A stretch of 64,000 nt of DNA from Marinobacter pelagius (GTDB lineage Bacteria > Pseudomonadota > Gammaproteobacteria > Pseudomonadales > Oleiphilaceae). Below, in pieces: positions 55,716-64,000 of the stretch (within the stretch, counting starts at the first letter, position 1; the number at the start of each line of letters is the position of its first letter). Below the pieces are notes generated by a model. That model was not told where the DNA came from. It did no database searches and saw nothing but the letters and a program-made list of their open reading frames with translations. The stretch lies in contig NZ_FOUR01000006.1 in NCBI RefSeq assembly GCF_900114925.1, forward strand, positions 62,001 through 126,000. The letters are read 5' to 3'. Position numbers and translations under genes: made by a program.

Positions 55716-56723
55716 TTATTTTTCAGTCGCCCTGCGCGCACGCTCCAACCCACTCCTGAGCGTGCCCTCAATCTCCTCCCTCAACCACTCCGGCTCCAGA
55801 ATATCGCAATGCACCGCTTGTGCCGTCAGCCACCAGCGTAAGTCCTGCGTATCGCCGACGGTCACAGTGATTTCGAAGGTGTTCTCATCAATGTCTGTCG
55901 TCACCTGGTCAAAACCCAGTGGCGATTCAATGAGGTGATTGAGTACCGGCTTGTCGCAGCGCAGGCGCAGGAATACCGGTTTGCGGGAGTGCAGGATGCC
56001 CATGGCACCGGAGGAGATGTACAGGTCCAAATCGAAATCTTCGGGTCGCTCAAGCGGCTCATCCACCAGTTCACCGGCCGTTGCCCGGTGAAGCACCAGT
56101 TGGCGGATACCTTCCCGGCCATCGATGGTACCGATGAGGTACACATTCGGGTCTCGGAAGATCAGGCCGAAGGGGTGTACGCGGATGTCCTCTGGCGCTG
56201 GCCAGTTACGGGCCTGGTAGGTGAGAGTGCACTGGTATTCCCGCAGGAGGGCTTCCGTGACGGTTTCGAGGACGTCGGCGTCGATTGCCGGACGTTTGCC
56301 ACCGAGGCCGCGGTTGATGACTCGAATGCGATCCGGCCATTTGCCCAATGGATTACGTTCACGCAGCAGGGTTCGGTGGGCTTCGTCAAAATGGGGCTTT
56401 AGGTGGGCCAGTGCTCTGGGTGGCAACATCGGCTTCAAATAGGCCTGAGCCAGTTCAAAGGTGAGTGCCGCCGGCAGGTCCAGTGCCGGGATGATGTCGA
56501 TGGTGGCATCCCGCTCAAAGGACCACCTGAATGGCCGGGCGGACTCATCCACCATCAGGGGAAAATCGACACTGAGTTTCTCCAGGTCCCGCTGGATGGA
56601 GCGCATGGTTACCGGGTATCCGTATTCCTCCAGCCGTTGGGCCAGTTCCGTGGTAGTGATGGTCCTCGGATAACGGGGCACCATTCGGAGCATGGTGAGG
56701 TAGCGGATGGCGGTGTTGGACAT
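55716..56723 (-). CDS. WYL-domain transcriptional regulator
   Basis: About 335 residues. An N-terminal winged helix (RTITTTELAQRLEEYGYPVTMRSIQRDLEKLS), then a WYL domain (about 130-220: CTLTYQARN..., HPFGLIFRDPNVYLIGTIDG) and a WYL C-terminal extension. WYL regulators sense nucleotides or DNA ends and often control defence islands (BrxR, CapW types). Its place beside the Druantia/R-M block makes it a candidate regulator of that block, though it could be unrelated. I use the ATG at 56723 rather than a TTG three codons upstream. Confidence 0.85.
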   Translation of the reverse strand: MSNTAIRYLTMLRMVPRYPRTITTTELAQRLEEYGYPVTMRSIQRDLEKLSVDFPLMVDESARPFRWSFERDATIDIIPALDLPAALTFELAQAYLKPMLPPRALAHLKPHFDEAHRTLLRERNPLGKWPDRIRVINRGLGGKRPAIDADVLETVTEALLREYQCTLTYQARNWPAPEDIRVHPFGLIFRDPNVYLIGTIDGREGIRQLVLHRATAGELVDEPLERPEDFDLDLYISSGAMGILHSRKPVFLRLRCDKPVLNHLIESPLGFDQVTTDIDENTFEITVTVGDTQDLRWWLTAQAVHCDILEPEWLREEIEGTLRSGLERARRATEK

Positions 56724-56825
56724 AATAAGCAAATAACCCTTACGTTTGGTAGGTTACATACTTATTCAGACGCTTGGCGAAATCAAATACGGCAGGAAAA
56801 GCCTTGTGCTTGGCGGCGCGGTGTA

Positions 56826-57062
56826 AGCATTCAAACAGTCCATGCGGATCTGGCGGCTTATACCCCGGAGTCCGATGCTTTCTCGGCGGTGGTGATGATC
56901 TTTGCCCATACACCGCCCCACGTCTGGCAGCATTCTTTAACAATGGCAAGGCAGGCGCTAAAGCCCGGGGGCTATCTGATTCTGGAAGGTTACACCGAGG
57001 ATCAGATCGGCCGCGACACCGGTGTTGGAGCGGTGATGCAATTTGTGGTGTGGAAGCTATAG
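56826..57062 (+). pseudogene. C-terminal remnant of a class I SAM-dependent methyltransferase
   Basis: In one frame, about 78 codons read VHADLAAYTPES, then SAVVMIFAHTPPHVWQ, then ARQALKPGGYLILEGYTEDQ, which is the end of a TehB/UbiE-like methyltransferase (the motif after beta-4 and beta-5). The N-terminal half with the AdoMet-binding GxGxG is absent, and the preceding codons in frame are unrelated. So this is a 5'-truncated fossil, probably created when the defence genes inserted. Confidence 0.6.
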
Positions 57063-57159
57063 AAAGGACTAGAAGGCAAGTGAATAGCATTCGTCCGTCT
57101 GGTGTCCAAAAGGGCACCCGCTATACTGTTTCGCTTGGACGAAAAGACAAGGAGAAGTC

Positions 57160-58158
57160 ATGAATGAACAGCAAGTACGGATTTTCACCTCAAGCGATGG
57201 CGAAGCGCGGCTGGAAGTGGCGCTGTATCAGGAAACTGCCTGGCTCAACTTGGACCAAATGGCTAATCTGTTCGATCGTGACAAGTCAGTAATTTCTCGC
57301 CATATCCGCAATGTGTTCAAGGAAGGCGAGCTCGATCGAATTTCAGTTGTTGCAAAAAATGCAACAACTGCCGCCGACGGGAAAACCTACCAAGTCGATT
57401 ACTATAATCTGGATGTCATCATATCTGTTGGCTACCGAGTGAAGTCCCAACGCGGCGTGCAGTTCCGTCAATGGGCTACCAAAGTTCTCAAGGATCACTT
57501 GGTCCGGGGATATACACTCAATCGGCGCCGGTTGACTGAGCGTGGCATTGAGTTTGAACAAGCGGTAAACCTATTAAGCCGCACACTCACCAATCAAGGC
57601 CTTGTTTCCAACGAAGGTGCAGCCGTTGCGCGAGTGATCAGCGACTATGCCCGCTCTTGGAGCCTCCTGCAGGGCTATGATGAACAGCAGTTGGCGGAAG
57701 TCGGCATAAAGCAGCCAGACATGCAGCCGCTGATGCTGAATGAAGCACTTGAGGCCATTGGCGAGCTGAAACAAACCTTAATCACTAAGGGCGAGGCAAC
57801 GGAATTGTTCGGGCAGATACGTGGGGATGGCCTCGCCTCTGCACTGGCTACCATCGAGCAGGGTTTCGGAGATGAGCTTTTCTATCCCAATATCGCTGCC
57901 CGAGCCGCCCATCTGCTTTACTTCGTCATCAAAAATCACCCACTGGCCGACGGCAATAAGCGCTGTGGCTCGTTTCTGTTCTTGTGGTACCTGCGCCGTA
58001 ACCGAGCATTGTTGGCACGACCAGTAGAACAACTCATCAACGACAACACCTTGGTGGCCTTGGCCCTTCTGGTGGCTGAAAGCCTGCCGGGGCAAAAGAC
58101 CCTGATGATCCGGCTGATTGAGCATTTCATCCTATTGAAGGAAACCGAGGCTAAATAA
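57160..58158 (+). CDS. RhuM-family virulence protein fused to a Fic/DOC domain
   Basis: A 332-residue two-domain protein. The N-terminal about 130 residues are RhuM-like: LNLDQMANLFDRDKSVISRHIRN, VDYYNLDVIISVGYRVKSQRGVQFRQWAT. The C-terminal part is Fic/DOC with the catalytic HPLADGNKR (260-268), which keeps His and the phosphate-binding residues, so it could transfer AMP or phosphate to a target. This fusion is widespread on mobile elements, and its role (toxin or defence) is unproven. AAGGAG precedes the ATG, and TATACT lies about 40 bp upstream as a possible -10 box. No antitoxin is seen. Confidence 0.88.
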   Translation: MNEQQVRIFTSSDGEARLEVALYQETAWLNLDQMANLFDRDKSVISRHIRNVFKEGELDRISVVAKNATTAADGKTYQVDYYNLDVIISVGYRVKSQRGVQFRQWATKVLKDHLVRGYTLNRRRLTERGIEFEQAVNLLSRTLTNQGLVSNEGAAVARVISDYARSWSLLQGYDEQQLAEVGIKQPDMQPLMLNEALEAIGELKQTLITKGEATELFGQIRGDGLASALATIEQGFGDELFYPNIAARAAHLLYFVIKNHPLADGNKRCGSFLFLWYLRRNRALLARPVEQLINDNTLVALALLVAESLPGQKTLMIRLIEHFILLKETEAK

Positions 58159-58284
58159 ACTGATGGGGCTGACGTTCAACGAAAGACTTCTGACTCATAT
58201 TGTTAGAGGCTTGCCCAATACTCAGAGTGCATGAGGGCCCTTGCCGCACAGCTTGGACGTCAAAATTGAGATGTAGAAACGAAA
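58159..58284. other. Gene-free stretch after the RhuM-Fic gene
   Basis: About 125 bp without a convincing open frame or RNA before the first of two terminators. Nothing recognised. Confidence 0.4.
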
Positions 58285-58317
58285 AAAGGCAGACCAGCAA
58301 CTTACTGATCTGCCTTT
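58285..58317 (-). terminator. Rho-independent terminator (first of two)
   Basis: AAAGGCAGACCAG and CTGATCTGCCTTT form a 13-bp stem (one G-U pair) with a short loop, followed on the minus strand by TTTTTT. It is a strong intrinsic terminator for minus-strand transcription and lies right after a fragment of a tRNA 3' end. Confidence 0.8.
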
Positions 58318-58325
58318 CTCCTATA

Positions 58326-58336
58326 TGGTAGCGGGG
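58326..58336 (-). repeat. tRNA 3'-end fragment (11-nt repeat of the tRNA-fMet end)
   Basis: TGGTAGCGGGG occurs here and at 58461, where it is the CCA end and acceptor strand of tRNA-fMet. The fragment keeps the CCA and is followed by its own terminator on the minus strand. It may be the remains of a second tRNA or an attachment-site duplication. Confidence 0.45.
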
Positions 58337-58337
58337 A

Positions 58338-58359
58338 GCAGGCGCGATTGAGCGCCTGC
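58338..58359. repeat. GC-rich hairpin near the tRNA scar
   Basis: GCAGGCGC-GATTGA-GCGCCTGC is a perfect 8-bp inverted repeat with a 6-nt loop just beside the tRNA fragment. Function unknown. Confidence 0.4.
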
Positions 58360-58426
58360 GGCAGCGGCCATTCTGCGCGTAGCGCCAATAAAAGAACGCT
58401 GACTCAAAAGCCCCCGCTTAAAAGCA

Positions 58427-58452
58427 ACAAAGCCCGCATTTGCGGGCTTTGT
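58427..58452 (-). terminator. Terminator of the tRNA-fMet gene
   Basis: ACAAAGCCCGCA and TGCGGGCTTTGT form a perfect 12-bp stem closing on two T's, 8 bp after the tRNA 3' end on the minus strand. A classical intrinsic terminator. Confidence 0.85.
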
Positions 58453-58460
58453 TTCAATAG

Positions 58461-58537
<77 letters not shown>

Positions 58538-58616
58538 TCAAAACTGGTGGTCTTTCGGGGCTGGCCCCGATCAACGTGGCGCGTATATTAAGGACCGGGA
58601 GCCAGCCTGTCAATTG

Positions 58617-59297
58617 TTAATTTTCGAACAAATCCGTGGGAAAGATAAGTTCCTCGGCGGGCGCTTCGCTTGGGGTTTTGTAGAAGCCCACCGTATCGAT
58701 CACTTCCTGTACCGGGCGGAAGGAACGACGGTGTTCGGGAGTTGCGCCCAAACACCTCAGAGCCTCGAGATGAACAGGCGTCGGATAGCCCTTGTGTTTG
58801 GCCAGTTCGTAACCCGGGTAACGCTCTTCGAACGCTTCCATCTCCCGGTCACGGGTGACTTTAGCGAGGATGGAGGCGGCGCTGATTTCGGCGACTCGGC
58901 TGTCGCCCTTGATGACGGGCTCTGACGGCCAGTGCCATTTGGGGCAGCGGTTGCCGTCCACCAGCACGTATTCCGGCGGGATTGCGAGACCGGCGACGGC
59001 GCGTTCCATGGCGAGCATGGTGGCCTGGTAGATGTTGAGCCGGTCGATCTCGGTTGCCTCGCAGCGGCCGAGGCTCCAGGCGGCGGCTTTATCGATGATT
59101 TCGTCGTAAAGGGCGAGGCGTTTTTTTTCGGTGAGTTTTTTCGAATCCGCCAGGCCGGCGATGGGTTTGTCCGGATCGAGGATGACGGCGGCTGTGACGA
59201 CCGCACCGATCAGGGGGCCGCGGCCGACTTCATCGACACCGGCCAGCAACCTACCCTGGTAACGACATTCGAATGGAGGTAACTCTACCTTTGCCAT
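58617..59297 (-). CDS. rnhB: Ribonuclease HII
   Basis: A 226-residue RNase HII that removes ribonucleotides from DNA-RNA hybrids. The catalytic acidic residues lie in [16 protein letters not shown] and [12 protein letters not shown] near the N-terminus and in the central VDGNRCP and [10 protein letters not shown] segments. Its start overlaps the lpxB stop by 1 bp, in the order lpxA-lpxB-rnhB normal for gammaproteobacteria. Downstream, where dnaE often follows, there is instead tRNA-fMet and the defence region. Confidence 0.92.
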   Translation of the reverse strand: MAKVELPPFECRYQGRLLAGVDEVGRGPLIGAVVTAAVILDPDKPIAGLADSKKLTEKKRLALYDEIIDKAAAWSLGRCEATEIDRLNIYQATMLAMERAVAGLAIPPEYVLVDGNRCPKWHWPSEPVIKGDSRVAEISAASILAKVTRDREMEAFEERYPGYELAKHKGYPTPVHLEALRCLGATPEHRRSFRPVQEVIDTVGFYKTPSEAPAEELIFPTDLFEN

Positions 59298-60478
59298 CAG
59301 GCTCTCTCCTCCAGCAGCCCGGAGACGGCCTCAGCGGCCTTTTCGTCGGCGTTCTGGCGCAGGGTCAGGTGTAGCTCGGTGAATGCCTTCTGCAGTCGCT
59401 GCCGCTCTTCCAGGTTCTCCATGCGCTCAAGTACCGCCGCGCCCAGGGATTCGGCGGTGGCGTCGTCCTGGAGCAGCTCGGGCACCAGCGCCTCCTTTGC
59501 CAGGAGATTGGGCAGGGCCACATGGGGCACCTTTACCAAGCGGGAGAGAAGCGCGTAGCTCATGTTGCTCAGGCGGTAACCGACCACCATGGGTTTCTTG
59601 AGCAACATGGCTTCGAGGGTGGCGGTGCCGGAGGCCAGCAGGACCACATCGGAAGCCGCCATCACTTCCCGGGATTGGCCACGTACGATGGTAACCGGCA
59701 GTTTCACCTCAAGGGATTCCACCAGCGCCTGAACCTGTTTCTCACGATCCCGATTCACGCAGGGAATCACCAGCTGGATATCCGGGCGGCGCTCCTGCAG
59801 CCAGCGGGCGGCCTCCAGGAACAGGTTGCCCAGGCGTTCGACCTCCCCTGCCCGGCTGCCCGGCAGTACCGCCAGTAACGGGGCGTTCTGGTCCAGCCCG
59901 AGCTGTTCGCGGGCTTTGCCGGTATTCGGCTCCAGGGGAATCCTGTCGGCCAGTGGATGACCCACAAAGGCCACGGGCACGTTGTGTTCTTCGTAGAAGC
60001 GGGCCTCGAACGGGAACAGGGTGAGCATGAGATCGACGGATTTGGCGATCTTGAAGATGCGTTTCTGGCGCCAGGCCCAGACCGAGGGGCTGACGTAATG
60101 CACCGACGGAATGCCCGCCTCGCGGCAGCGCCGTTCGATGGCCAGGGTAAAGTCCGGGGAATCGATGCCGATGACCACATCCGGGCGGTTGGTGAAGAAG
60201 TAGTCCATCAGGCGGGCGCGGATGCTGAACAGCTCCCGGATCCGGCCCAGCACTTCCACCAGGCCCATGACCGAGAGCCGTTCCATGGGCACCAGGGAAT
60301 GAAAGCCCTCGGCAATCATCTCTTCCCCGCCGATGCCCACAAACCGGGCTTTCGGATAGCGGCGCTTCAGGGAACGGATCAGGCCGGCACCGAGGATGTC
60401 CCCCGATGCCTCGCCAGCGATCATGGCGATGGTGAGCTTGCGCTCGCTAACGATGGAAGGTGTGGTGGATTCCGTCAC
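59297..60478 (-). CDS. lpxB: Lipid-A-disaccharide synthase
   Basis: 393 residues of the GT19 glycosyltransferase LpxB, which joins 2,3-diacylglucosamine-1-P to UDP-2,3-diacylglucosamine in lipid A synthesis. [18 protein letters not shown], the central [12 protein letters not shown] and [12 protein letters not shown], and FVGHPLADR are diagnostic. Cytoplasmic/peripheral membrane. It lies 17 bp after lpxA. Confidence 0.95.
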   Translation of the reverse strand: MTESTTPSIVSERKLTIAMIAGEASGDILGAGLIRSLKRRYPKARFVGIGGEEMIAEGFHSLVPMERLSVMGLVEVLGRIRELFSIRARLMDYFFTNRPDVVIGIDSPDFTLAIERRCREAGIPSVHYVSPSVWAWRQKRIFKIAKSVDLMLTLFPFEARFYEEHNVPVAFVGHPLADRIPLEPNTGKAREQLGLDQNAPLLAVLPGSRAGEVERLGNLFLEAARWLQERRPDIQLVIPCVNRDREKQVQALVESLEVKLPVTIVRGQSREVMAASDVVLLASGTATLEAMLLKKPMVVGYRLSNMSYALLSRLVKVPHVALPNLLAKEALVPELLQDDATAESLGAAVLERMENLEERQRLQKAFTELHLTLRQNADEKAAEAVSGLLEERA

Positions 60479-60495
60479 CGGAAGGCTCCGGCTGG

Positions 60496-61290
60496 TCAGC
60501 GAATGATGCCGCGGTGTGCTCCGCGCAGGGATTCAATGAGCGGGCGAGCTTCCGGCACGTCGCTGTAGTTCTTCTCCAGCTCCTCAAGTGCCTGCTCGGT
60601 GGTCAGGCCCTGGCGGTAGATCGTCTTGTAGGCACGGCGGAGTGCCAGCAACGCGTCTTTGCTGAAGCCACGACGCTTGAGGCCTTCCACGTTCAGGCCG
60701 TGGGGCTCGGCAGACTGGCCACTGGCCATCACGTAAGCGGGAATATCCTTGAGCACGATGCTGCCACCGGCGGCCATGCTGTGGGGGCCGATGTTGCAGA
60801 ACTGGTGCACCATGGTGCCGCCGCCCAGAATGGCGAAATCACCCACCGACACGTGGCCGGCCAGGGTCGCGCAGTTGGCCAGGATGGTGTTGTCCCCCAC
60901 GATGCAGTCGTGAGCCACATGCACGTAAGCCATCAACAGGTTGCCGTTGCCGATGCGGGTCTCGCCGCGGTCCTGAACGGTGCCCCGGTGGATGGTACAG
61001 TTCTCGCGGATGACGTTGTTATCCCCGATCACCAGGGTGGTGGGCTCGCCGGCGTATTTCTTGTCCTGGCACTCTTCACCAACACTGGAGAACTGGAAAA
61101 TCCGGTTATTGCGGCCGATTATGGTCGGCCCCTTGATCACCACGTGGGAAAGGATTTCGGTGCCTTCACCGATTTCCACGCCAGGGCCGATGTAACTCCA
61201 CGGGCCAACGGTCACGTTGTCCGCCAGCTTGGCTGATGGGTCTACAATCGCTTGAGGATGGACACCCGACCAGTCATTTGTCGCCATCAA
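60496..61290 (-). CDS. lpxA: UDP-N-acetylglucosamine acyltransferase
   Basis: 264 residues (or 263 from the second Met): a left-handed beta-helix of hexapeptide repeats with the catalytic His region [13 protein letters not shown], and the C-terminal helical segment [12 protein letters not shown]. First step of lipid A synthesis. It overlaps the fabZ stop by 4 bp. Confidence 0.95.
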   Translation of the reverse strand: MMATNDWSGVHPQAIVDPSAKLADNVTVGPWSYIGPGVEIGEGTEILSHVVIKGPTIIGRNNRIFQFSSVGEECQDKKYAGEPTTLVIGDNNVIRENCTIHRGTVQDRGETRIGNGNLLMAYVHVAHDCIVGDNTILANCATLAGHVSVGDFAILGGGTMVHQFCNIGPHSMAAGGSIVLKDIPAYVMASGQSAEPHGLNVEGLKRRGFSKDALLALRRAYKTIYRQGLTTEQALEELEKNYSDVPEARPLIESLRGAHRGIIR

Positions 61291-61724
61291 ACTTCTCTCT
61301 CAGCGGTCAAGATTTCTGCCGTGCAGACGACTTCCCCGTCGACCAGCGCTCGGCATTCGAATTTGTAGATGCCGCGCTTCCCGGAGAGAAATTCCGCTTC
61401 CATATCGAGGCGGTCTCCCGGCAGCACAGGGCGCTTGAACCGGGCCTTGCTGGACCCGGCGAGATATTGTACCACGCCGTCAGCGGGTTTCCGGCCCACG
61501 GTCACAAAACCGAGAATGCCTGCCAATTGTGCCATAGCTTCGATGATGAGCACGCCGGGCATGATCGGGTTGTCGGGGAAATGGCCCTGAAAGAAAGGCT
61601 CATTGAAGGAAATGTTCTTGTACCCCTTGATTGATGTTCCCTTCTCAATCTCGGTCACCCGGTCCACCAGCAAGAACGGGTACCGATGTGGCAGGTATTC
61701 AAGAATTTCGTTGATTTGCATCAT
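61287..61724 (-). CDS. fabZ: 3-hydroxyacyl-ACP dehydratase FabZ
   Basis: 145 residues. [14 protein letters not shown] with the N-terminal motif, then the active-site His in [11 protein letters not shown] and Glu in IIEAMAQL. It dehydrates beta-hydroxyacyl-ACP in fatty acid synthesis and sits, as usual, between lpxD and lpxA. Confidence 0.95.
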   Translation of the reverse strand: MMQINEILEYLPHRYPFLLVDRVTEIEKGTSIKGYKNISFNEPFFQGHFPDNPIMPGVLIIEAMAQLAGILGFVTVGRKPADGVVQYLAGSSKARFKRPVLPGDRLDMEAEFLSGKRGIYKFECRALVDGEVVCTAEILTAEREV

Positions 61725-61735
61725 GTTGGTCGGCC

Positions 61736-62761
61736 TCAGCCCTCTAATTTCTTTTCCAGTTCTTTGACCCGCCGTGCAAGCACATCGAGCTGGCGGAAGC
61801 GCACGGCGTTCTTACGCCATTGCCGGTTGGTATCCGCGCTGGTGCCCGAGGAATAGACCCCCGGTTCGCGGATGTCGCCGGTGACCAGTGTCATACCGGT
61901 GAGGTGCACCTGGTCGGCGATTTCGAGATGGCCCGCCACGCCGGAGGCACCACCGAAAACACAATGACGGCCGATCCGGGTGCTGCCGGCAATACCAACC
62001 ATGGCCGCCATGGCACTGTGCTCACCTATATGGACGTTATGGGCGATCTGAATGAGGTTATCGAGTTTCACGCCATCGCCGATGACGGTGTCATCCAGGG
62101 CACCGCGGTCGATGGTGGTGTTGGCGCCCACTTCCACGTCGTCTCCGAGTACGACACGACCAAGCTGGGCAATGCGGTGCCAGACGCCTTTTTCATTGGC
62201 AAAACCGAAGCCATCAGAGCCGATCACGGCACCACTGAGGATATGGCAACGCTGCCCGACCACCACGTCGTGGGCCAGGGTTGCCCGGGGTCGGATCACG
62301 GTGTCACGTCCGATCCGGCAGCGGGCACCGATAACACTGCCGGCACCAATCACCACGTTCTCGGCAATCTCGGCGTCCGCCGAGATGACAGCGTTGGGGC
62401 CAATGCTGGCGCTTTCGGCAATCCGGGCAGAAGCATCCACAACGGCGCTGGCATGCACCCCGGGTGCCGGTACCGGCGCGGGATCAAACCAGTGACTGAG
62501 GCGAGCATAGCCCAGATAGGGGTTGTCCAGTAGCAGGACATTGGTGGGAGAATCCTGGGCGGCCGCCGGTGAGAGGATCACCGCGGAGGCTCGGGTGTCC
62601 GCCAGGTATTTGCCATAGGCCGGGTTGGCGAGAAAACTGATCTGGCCGGGGCCCGCGGCCGAGAGGGTCGCCAGCCCGGTGATCTGCACCTCGGGGTCTC
62701 CCTTCAGCTCTGCCCCCAATGCCTTGGCGATATCACCAAGCCGGTAGGACTTTTCTGTCAT
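61736..62761 (-). CDS. lpxD: UDP-3-O-acylglucosamine N-acyltransferase
   Basis: 341 residues with an N-terminal uridine-binding domain ([14 protein letters not shown]...) and a left-handed beta-helix of hexapeptide repeats (about 100-300) containing the active-site segment [19 protein letters not shown]. Third step of lipid A synthesis. It follows skp by 44 bp. Confidence 0.95.
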   Translation of the reverse strand: MTEKSYRLGDIAKALGAELKGDPEVQITGLATLSAAGPGQISFLANPAYGKYLADTRASAVILSPAAAQDSPTNVLLLDNPYLGYARLSHWFDPAPVPAPGVHASAVVDASARIAESASIGPNAVISADAEIAENVVIGAGSVIGARCRIGRDTVIRPRATLAHDVVVGQRCHILSGAVIGSDGFGFANEKGVWHRIAQLGRVVLGDDVEVGANTTIDRGALDDTVIGDGVKLDNLIQIAHNVHIGEHSAMAAMVGIAGSTRIGRHCVFGGASGVAGHLEIADQVHLTGMTLVTGDIREPGVYSSGTSADTNRQWRKNAVRFRQLDVLARRVKELEKKLEG

Positions 62762-62805
62762 GACATACTCCAGAGCATCATCCGGGGCCGAGGTGCCCCA
62801 ATCGG

Positions 62806-63303
62806 TTAACGGTTCAGCTTTTCCAGCAGCTGGGACGTGAGGTTCATTTCCGGCTTCACGTAGACCACCGCTTCGCTCGGCAGGATCAGGTCCAGATCGT
62901 TCTCTTCCAGCAGTTCCTTGACCGCTGCGTCTACTTCCGGACGGGCGCTCTCGAGAAACTGCTGTTTGCGCTGGGCCACGGTGTTATCCAGGCGCTGCTT
63001 GAGCATGTTGAATTCCTGCACCTTCTGCTGGAACTGGCCGGAGAGCTCGTTGCGCTCGGTCTCATTCATCATGGCGCCGTCTTTTTGCAGGCGCTCCTGA
63101 AGCTTGCGAGCAGCTTCCTGGGCTTCCCTGACACGGGCTTCCTCACCGGCGAAGTCCTTCTGCAGGGTTTCGCTGAAGGCCTTGGCTTCGTCAGAGGAAA
63201 ACAGCGCCTGGCGAAGGTCGACCACGCCAATGCGGGTCTCGGCAAATGCCGGCAGGCTGACGGCCATCAGGGCTGCTGCAAGCAGGGTAATCATACGGGA
63301 CAT
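62806..63303 (-). CDS. skp: Periplasmic chaperone Skp/OmpH
   Basis: About 165 residues. Signal peptide MSRMITLLAAALMAVSLPAFA, then RIGVVDLRQALFSSDEAK and a long coiled-coil (about 50-110) as in the Skp jellyfish trimer, ending in LILPSEAVVYVKPEMNLT. It carries unfolded outer-membrane proteins to the Bam machine encoded next door. I chose the Met at 63303, with AGGAGA before it, over an earlier in-frame Met. Confidence 0.93.
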   Translation of the reverse strand: MSRMITLLAAALMAVSLPAFAETRIGVVDLRQALFSSDEAKAFSETLQKDFAGEEARVREAQEAARKLQERLQKDGAMMNETERNELSGQFQQKVQEFNMLKQRLDNTVAQRKQQFLESARPEVDAAVKELLEENDLDLILPSEAVVYVKPEMNLTSQLLEKLNR

Positions 63304-63349
63304 GGTATTTCTCCTGTGTTTCATCCTTTACTGTTGTTATACGTGGCCA

Positions 63350-64000
63350 TCAGAAGGTCTGGCCGAGGGAGAACTGGAACACCTGGGTGTCGTCCCCCTC
63401 CTTGTCATTCAGCGGCTGGGCAAGACTGAAGGCCAGCGGGCCGACCGCCGTGATCCACTGGAAACCGACACCGGCTGCCAGGCGCACTTCGCTCAGTTCC
63501 GGATCAAAGCCACGTTCGGTATCAAAGACCTGGCCGGCATCCAGGAACACCGAGGTGCGCATGGAACGGCTGTCGCCCGCGAACGGGGTCGGCGTGATCA
63601 GCTCCAGCCCACCCTCGGTAAGCAGGTTGCCGCCAAACGGATCCGGCTCGGACAGGTCGAACTCGCTGTTGGTTGCCCGCAGGCCGAGGGAGTTGGCCTC
63701 GTAACCCCGGACCGAGCCGTAGCCGCCGGAGTAGAAATGCTCGTAGAACGGCATCTGGGTGCGATCGCCGTACCCGTCACCATACCCGATCTCGGAACGG
63801 GCGCGGAATACCCAGCGGTTGTCGTCGTCGATCGGGAAGTAGAAGTCGGTCTTGTGGGTGGCCTTGTAGAAGGTCAGGTCACTGCCCGGTACCGCCACAT
63901 CGATGGAGAGCGAGTGGCTGTAACCATCGGTGGGCAGTACACCCCGGTTCAGCGTGCTCCGGCGCCAGCTGCCGAACAGGAAGAAGTTATCGAAGGAATC
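63350..64000 (-). CDS. bamA: Outer membrane protein assembly factor BamA (C-terminal part, cut by window)
   Basis: The minus-strand frame is open to the right edge (about 217 codons). It contains the C-terminal barrel: SHSLSIDVAVPGSDLTFYK, YEHFYSGGYGSVRGYE with the VRGF/Y-type L6 motif VRGYE, FLDAGQVFD and the terminal FSLGQTF ending in aromatic Phe, typical of BamA. It inserts beta-barrel proteins. The order bamA-skp-lpxD-fabZ-lpxA-lpxB-rnhB is the standard gammaproteobacterial operon. Confidence 0.93.
   Translation of the reverse strand, partial: DSFDNFFLFGSWRRSTLNRGVLPTDGYSHSLSIDVAVPGSDLTFYKATHKTDFYFPIDDDNRWVFRARSEIGYGDGYGDRTQMPFYEHFYSGGYGSVRGYEANSLGLRATNSEFDLSEPDPFGGNLLTEGGLELITPTPFAGDSRSMRTSVFLDAGQVFDTERGFDPELSEVRLAAGVGFQWITAVGPLAFSLAQPLNDKEGDDTQVFQFSLGQTF

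Noticed and set aside
56403..57062. 219-codon plus-strand frame across the WYL gene and the methyltransferase fossil
   Set aside because: Only the last 78 codons look like a protein; the earlier part is antisense to the WYL gene.

Overview
The window looks like the chromosome of a marine gammaproteobacterium, most likely Marinobacter or a close relative. This is inferred from the roughly 55-60% GC housekeeping genes, the canonical bamA-skp-lpxD-fabZ-lpxA-lpxB-rnhB cluster, an initiator tRNA and ordinary gammaproteobacterial genes (topB, sstT, bolA, yciO). No 16S gene or species-specific marker is present, so the genus is a guess.

Layout: (1) 1-2324 is an AT-rich pair on the minus strand, a Rieske oxygenase large subunit cut by the window edge and its FAD-dependent ferredoxin reductase. 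An 803-bp gene-free stretch follows, with a TetR-like palindrome and a tRNA-3'-end/attachment-like scar. (2) 3128-10832 is a four-gene minus-strand operon: an exported papain-like protease, a 1616-residue exported TPR-OmpA-WD40-caspase protein, a lipoprotein and a small unknown. (3) 11085-26000 is mostly core or ordinary genes: YdhR-like, a c-type haem protein, esterase, diguanylate cyclase, MBL hydrolase, yciO-bolA, topB, a response regulator/FecR/histidine kinase operon, a NYN nuclease, an SDR and sstT-shikimate kinase. (4) 26177-32878 is a complete type I Wadjet operon (jetABCD). (5) 33149-35602 holds an orphan antitoxin with an 18-codon toxin stub, an old-yellow-enzyme reductase and an unknown Cys-motif protein. 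(6) 35649-53346 is a second defence block on the minus strand: Druantia type III (druH, druE) runs directly into a type I restriction-modification operon (hsdM, hsdS, hsdR), followed by a PIN-membrane protein and a GmrSD-like DUF262/DUF1524 protein. (7) 53556-58158 holds a phosphoesterase, two unknowns, a WYL regulator, a methyltransferase remnant and a RhuM-Fic fusion. (8) 58285-64000 holds terminators, a tRNA-fMet with a tRNA-3'-end scar beside it, and the lipid A/outer-membrane biogenesis operon running off the right edge.

Functionally the centre of the window is a multi-layer defence island. Wadjet (SMC-like plasmid cleavage), Druantia III (anti-phage helicase system), type I R-M, a modification-dependent type IV-like endonuclease, a toxin-antitoxin remnant and a RhuM-Fic protein lie between core genes, with tRNA-associated scars at 3.05 kb and 58.3 kb. 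The least explained system is the exported caspase/papain operon at 3.1-10.8 kb. The druHE-hsdMSR arrangement with 12-14 bp gaps suggests that two defence systems share one transcript.
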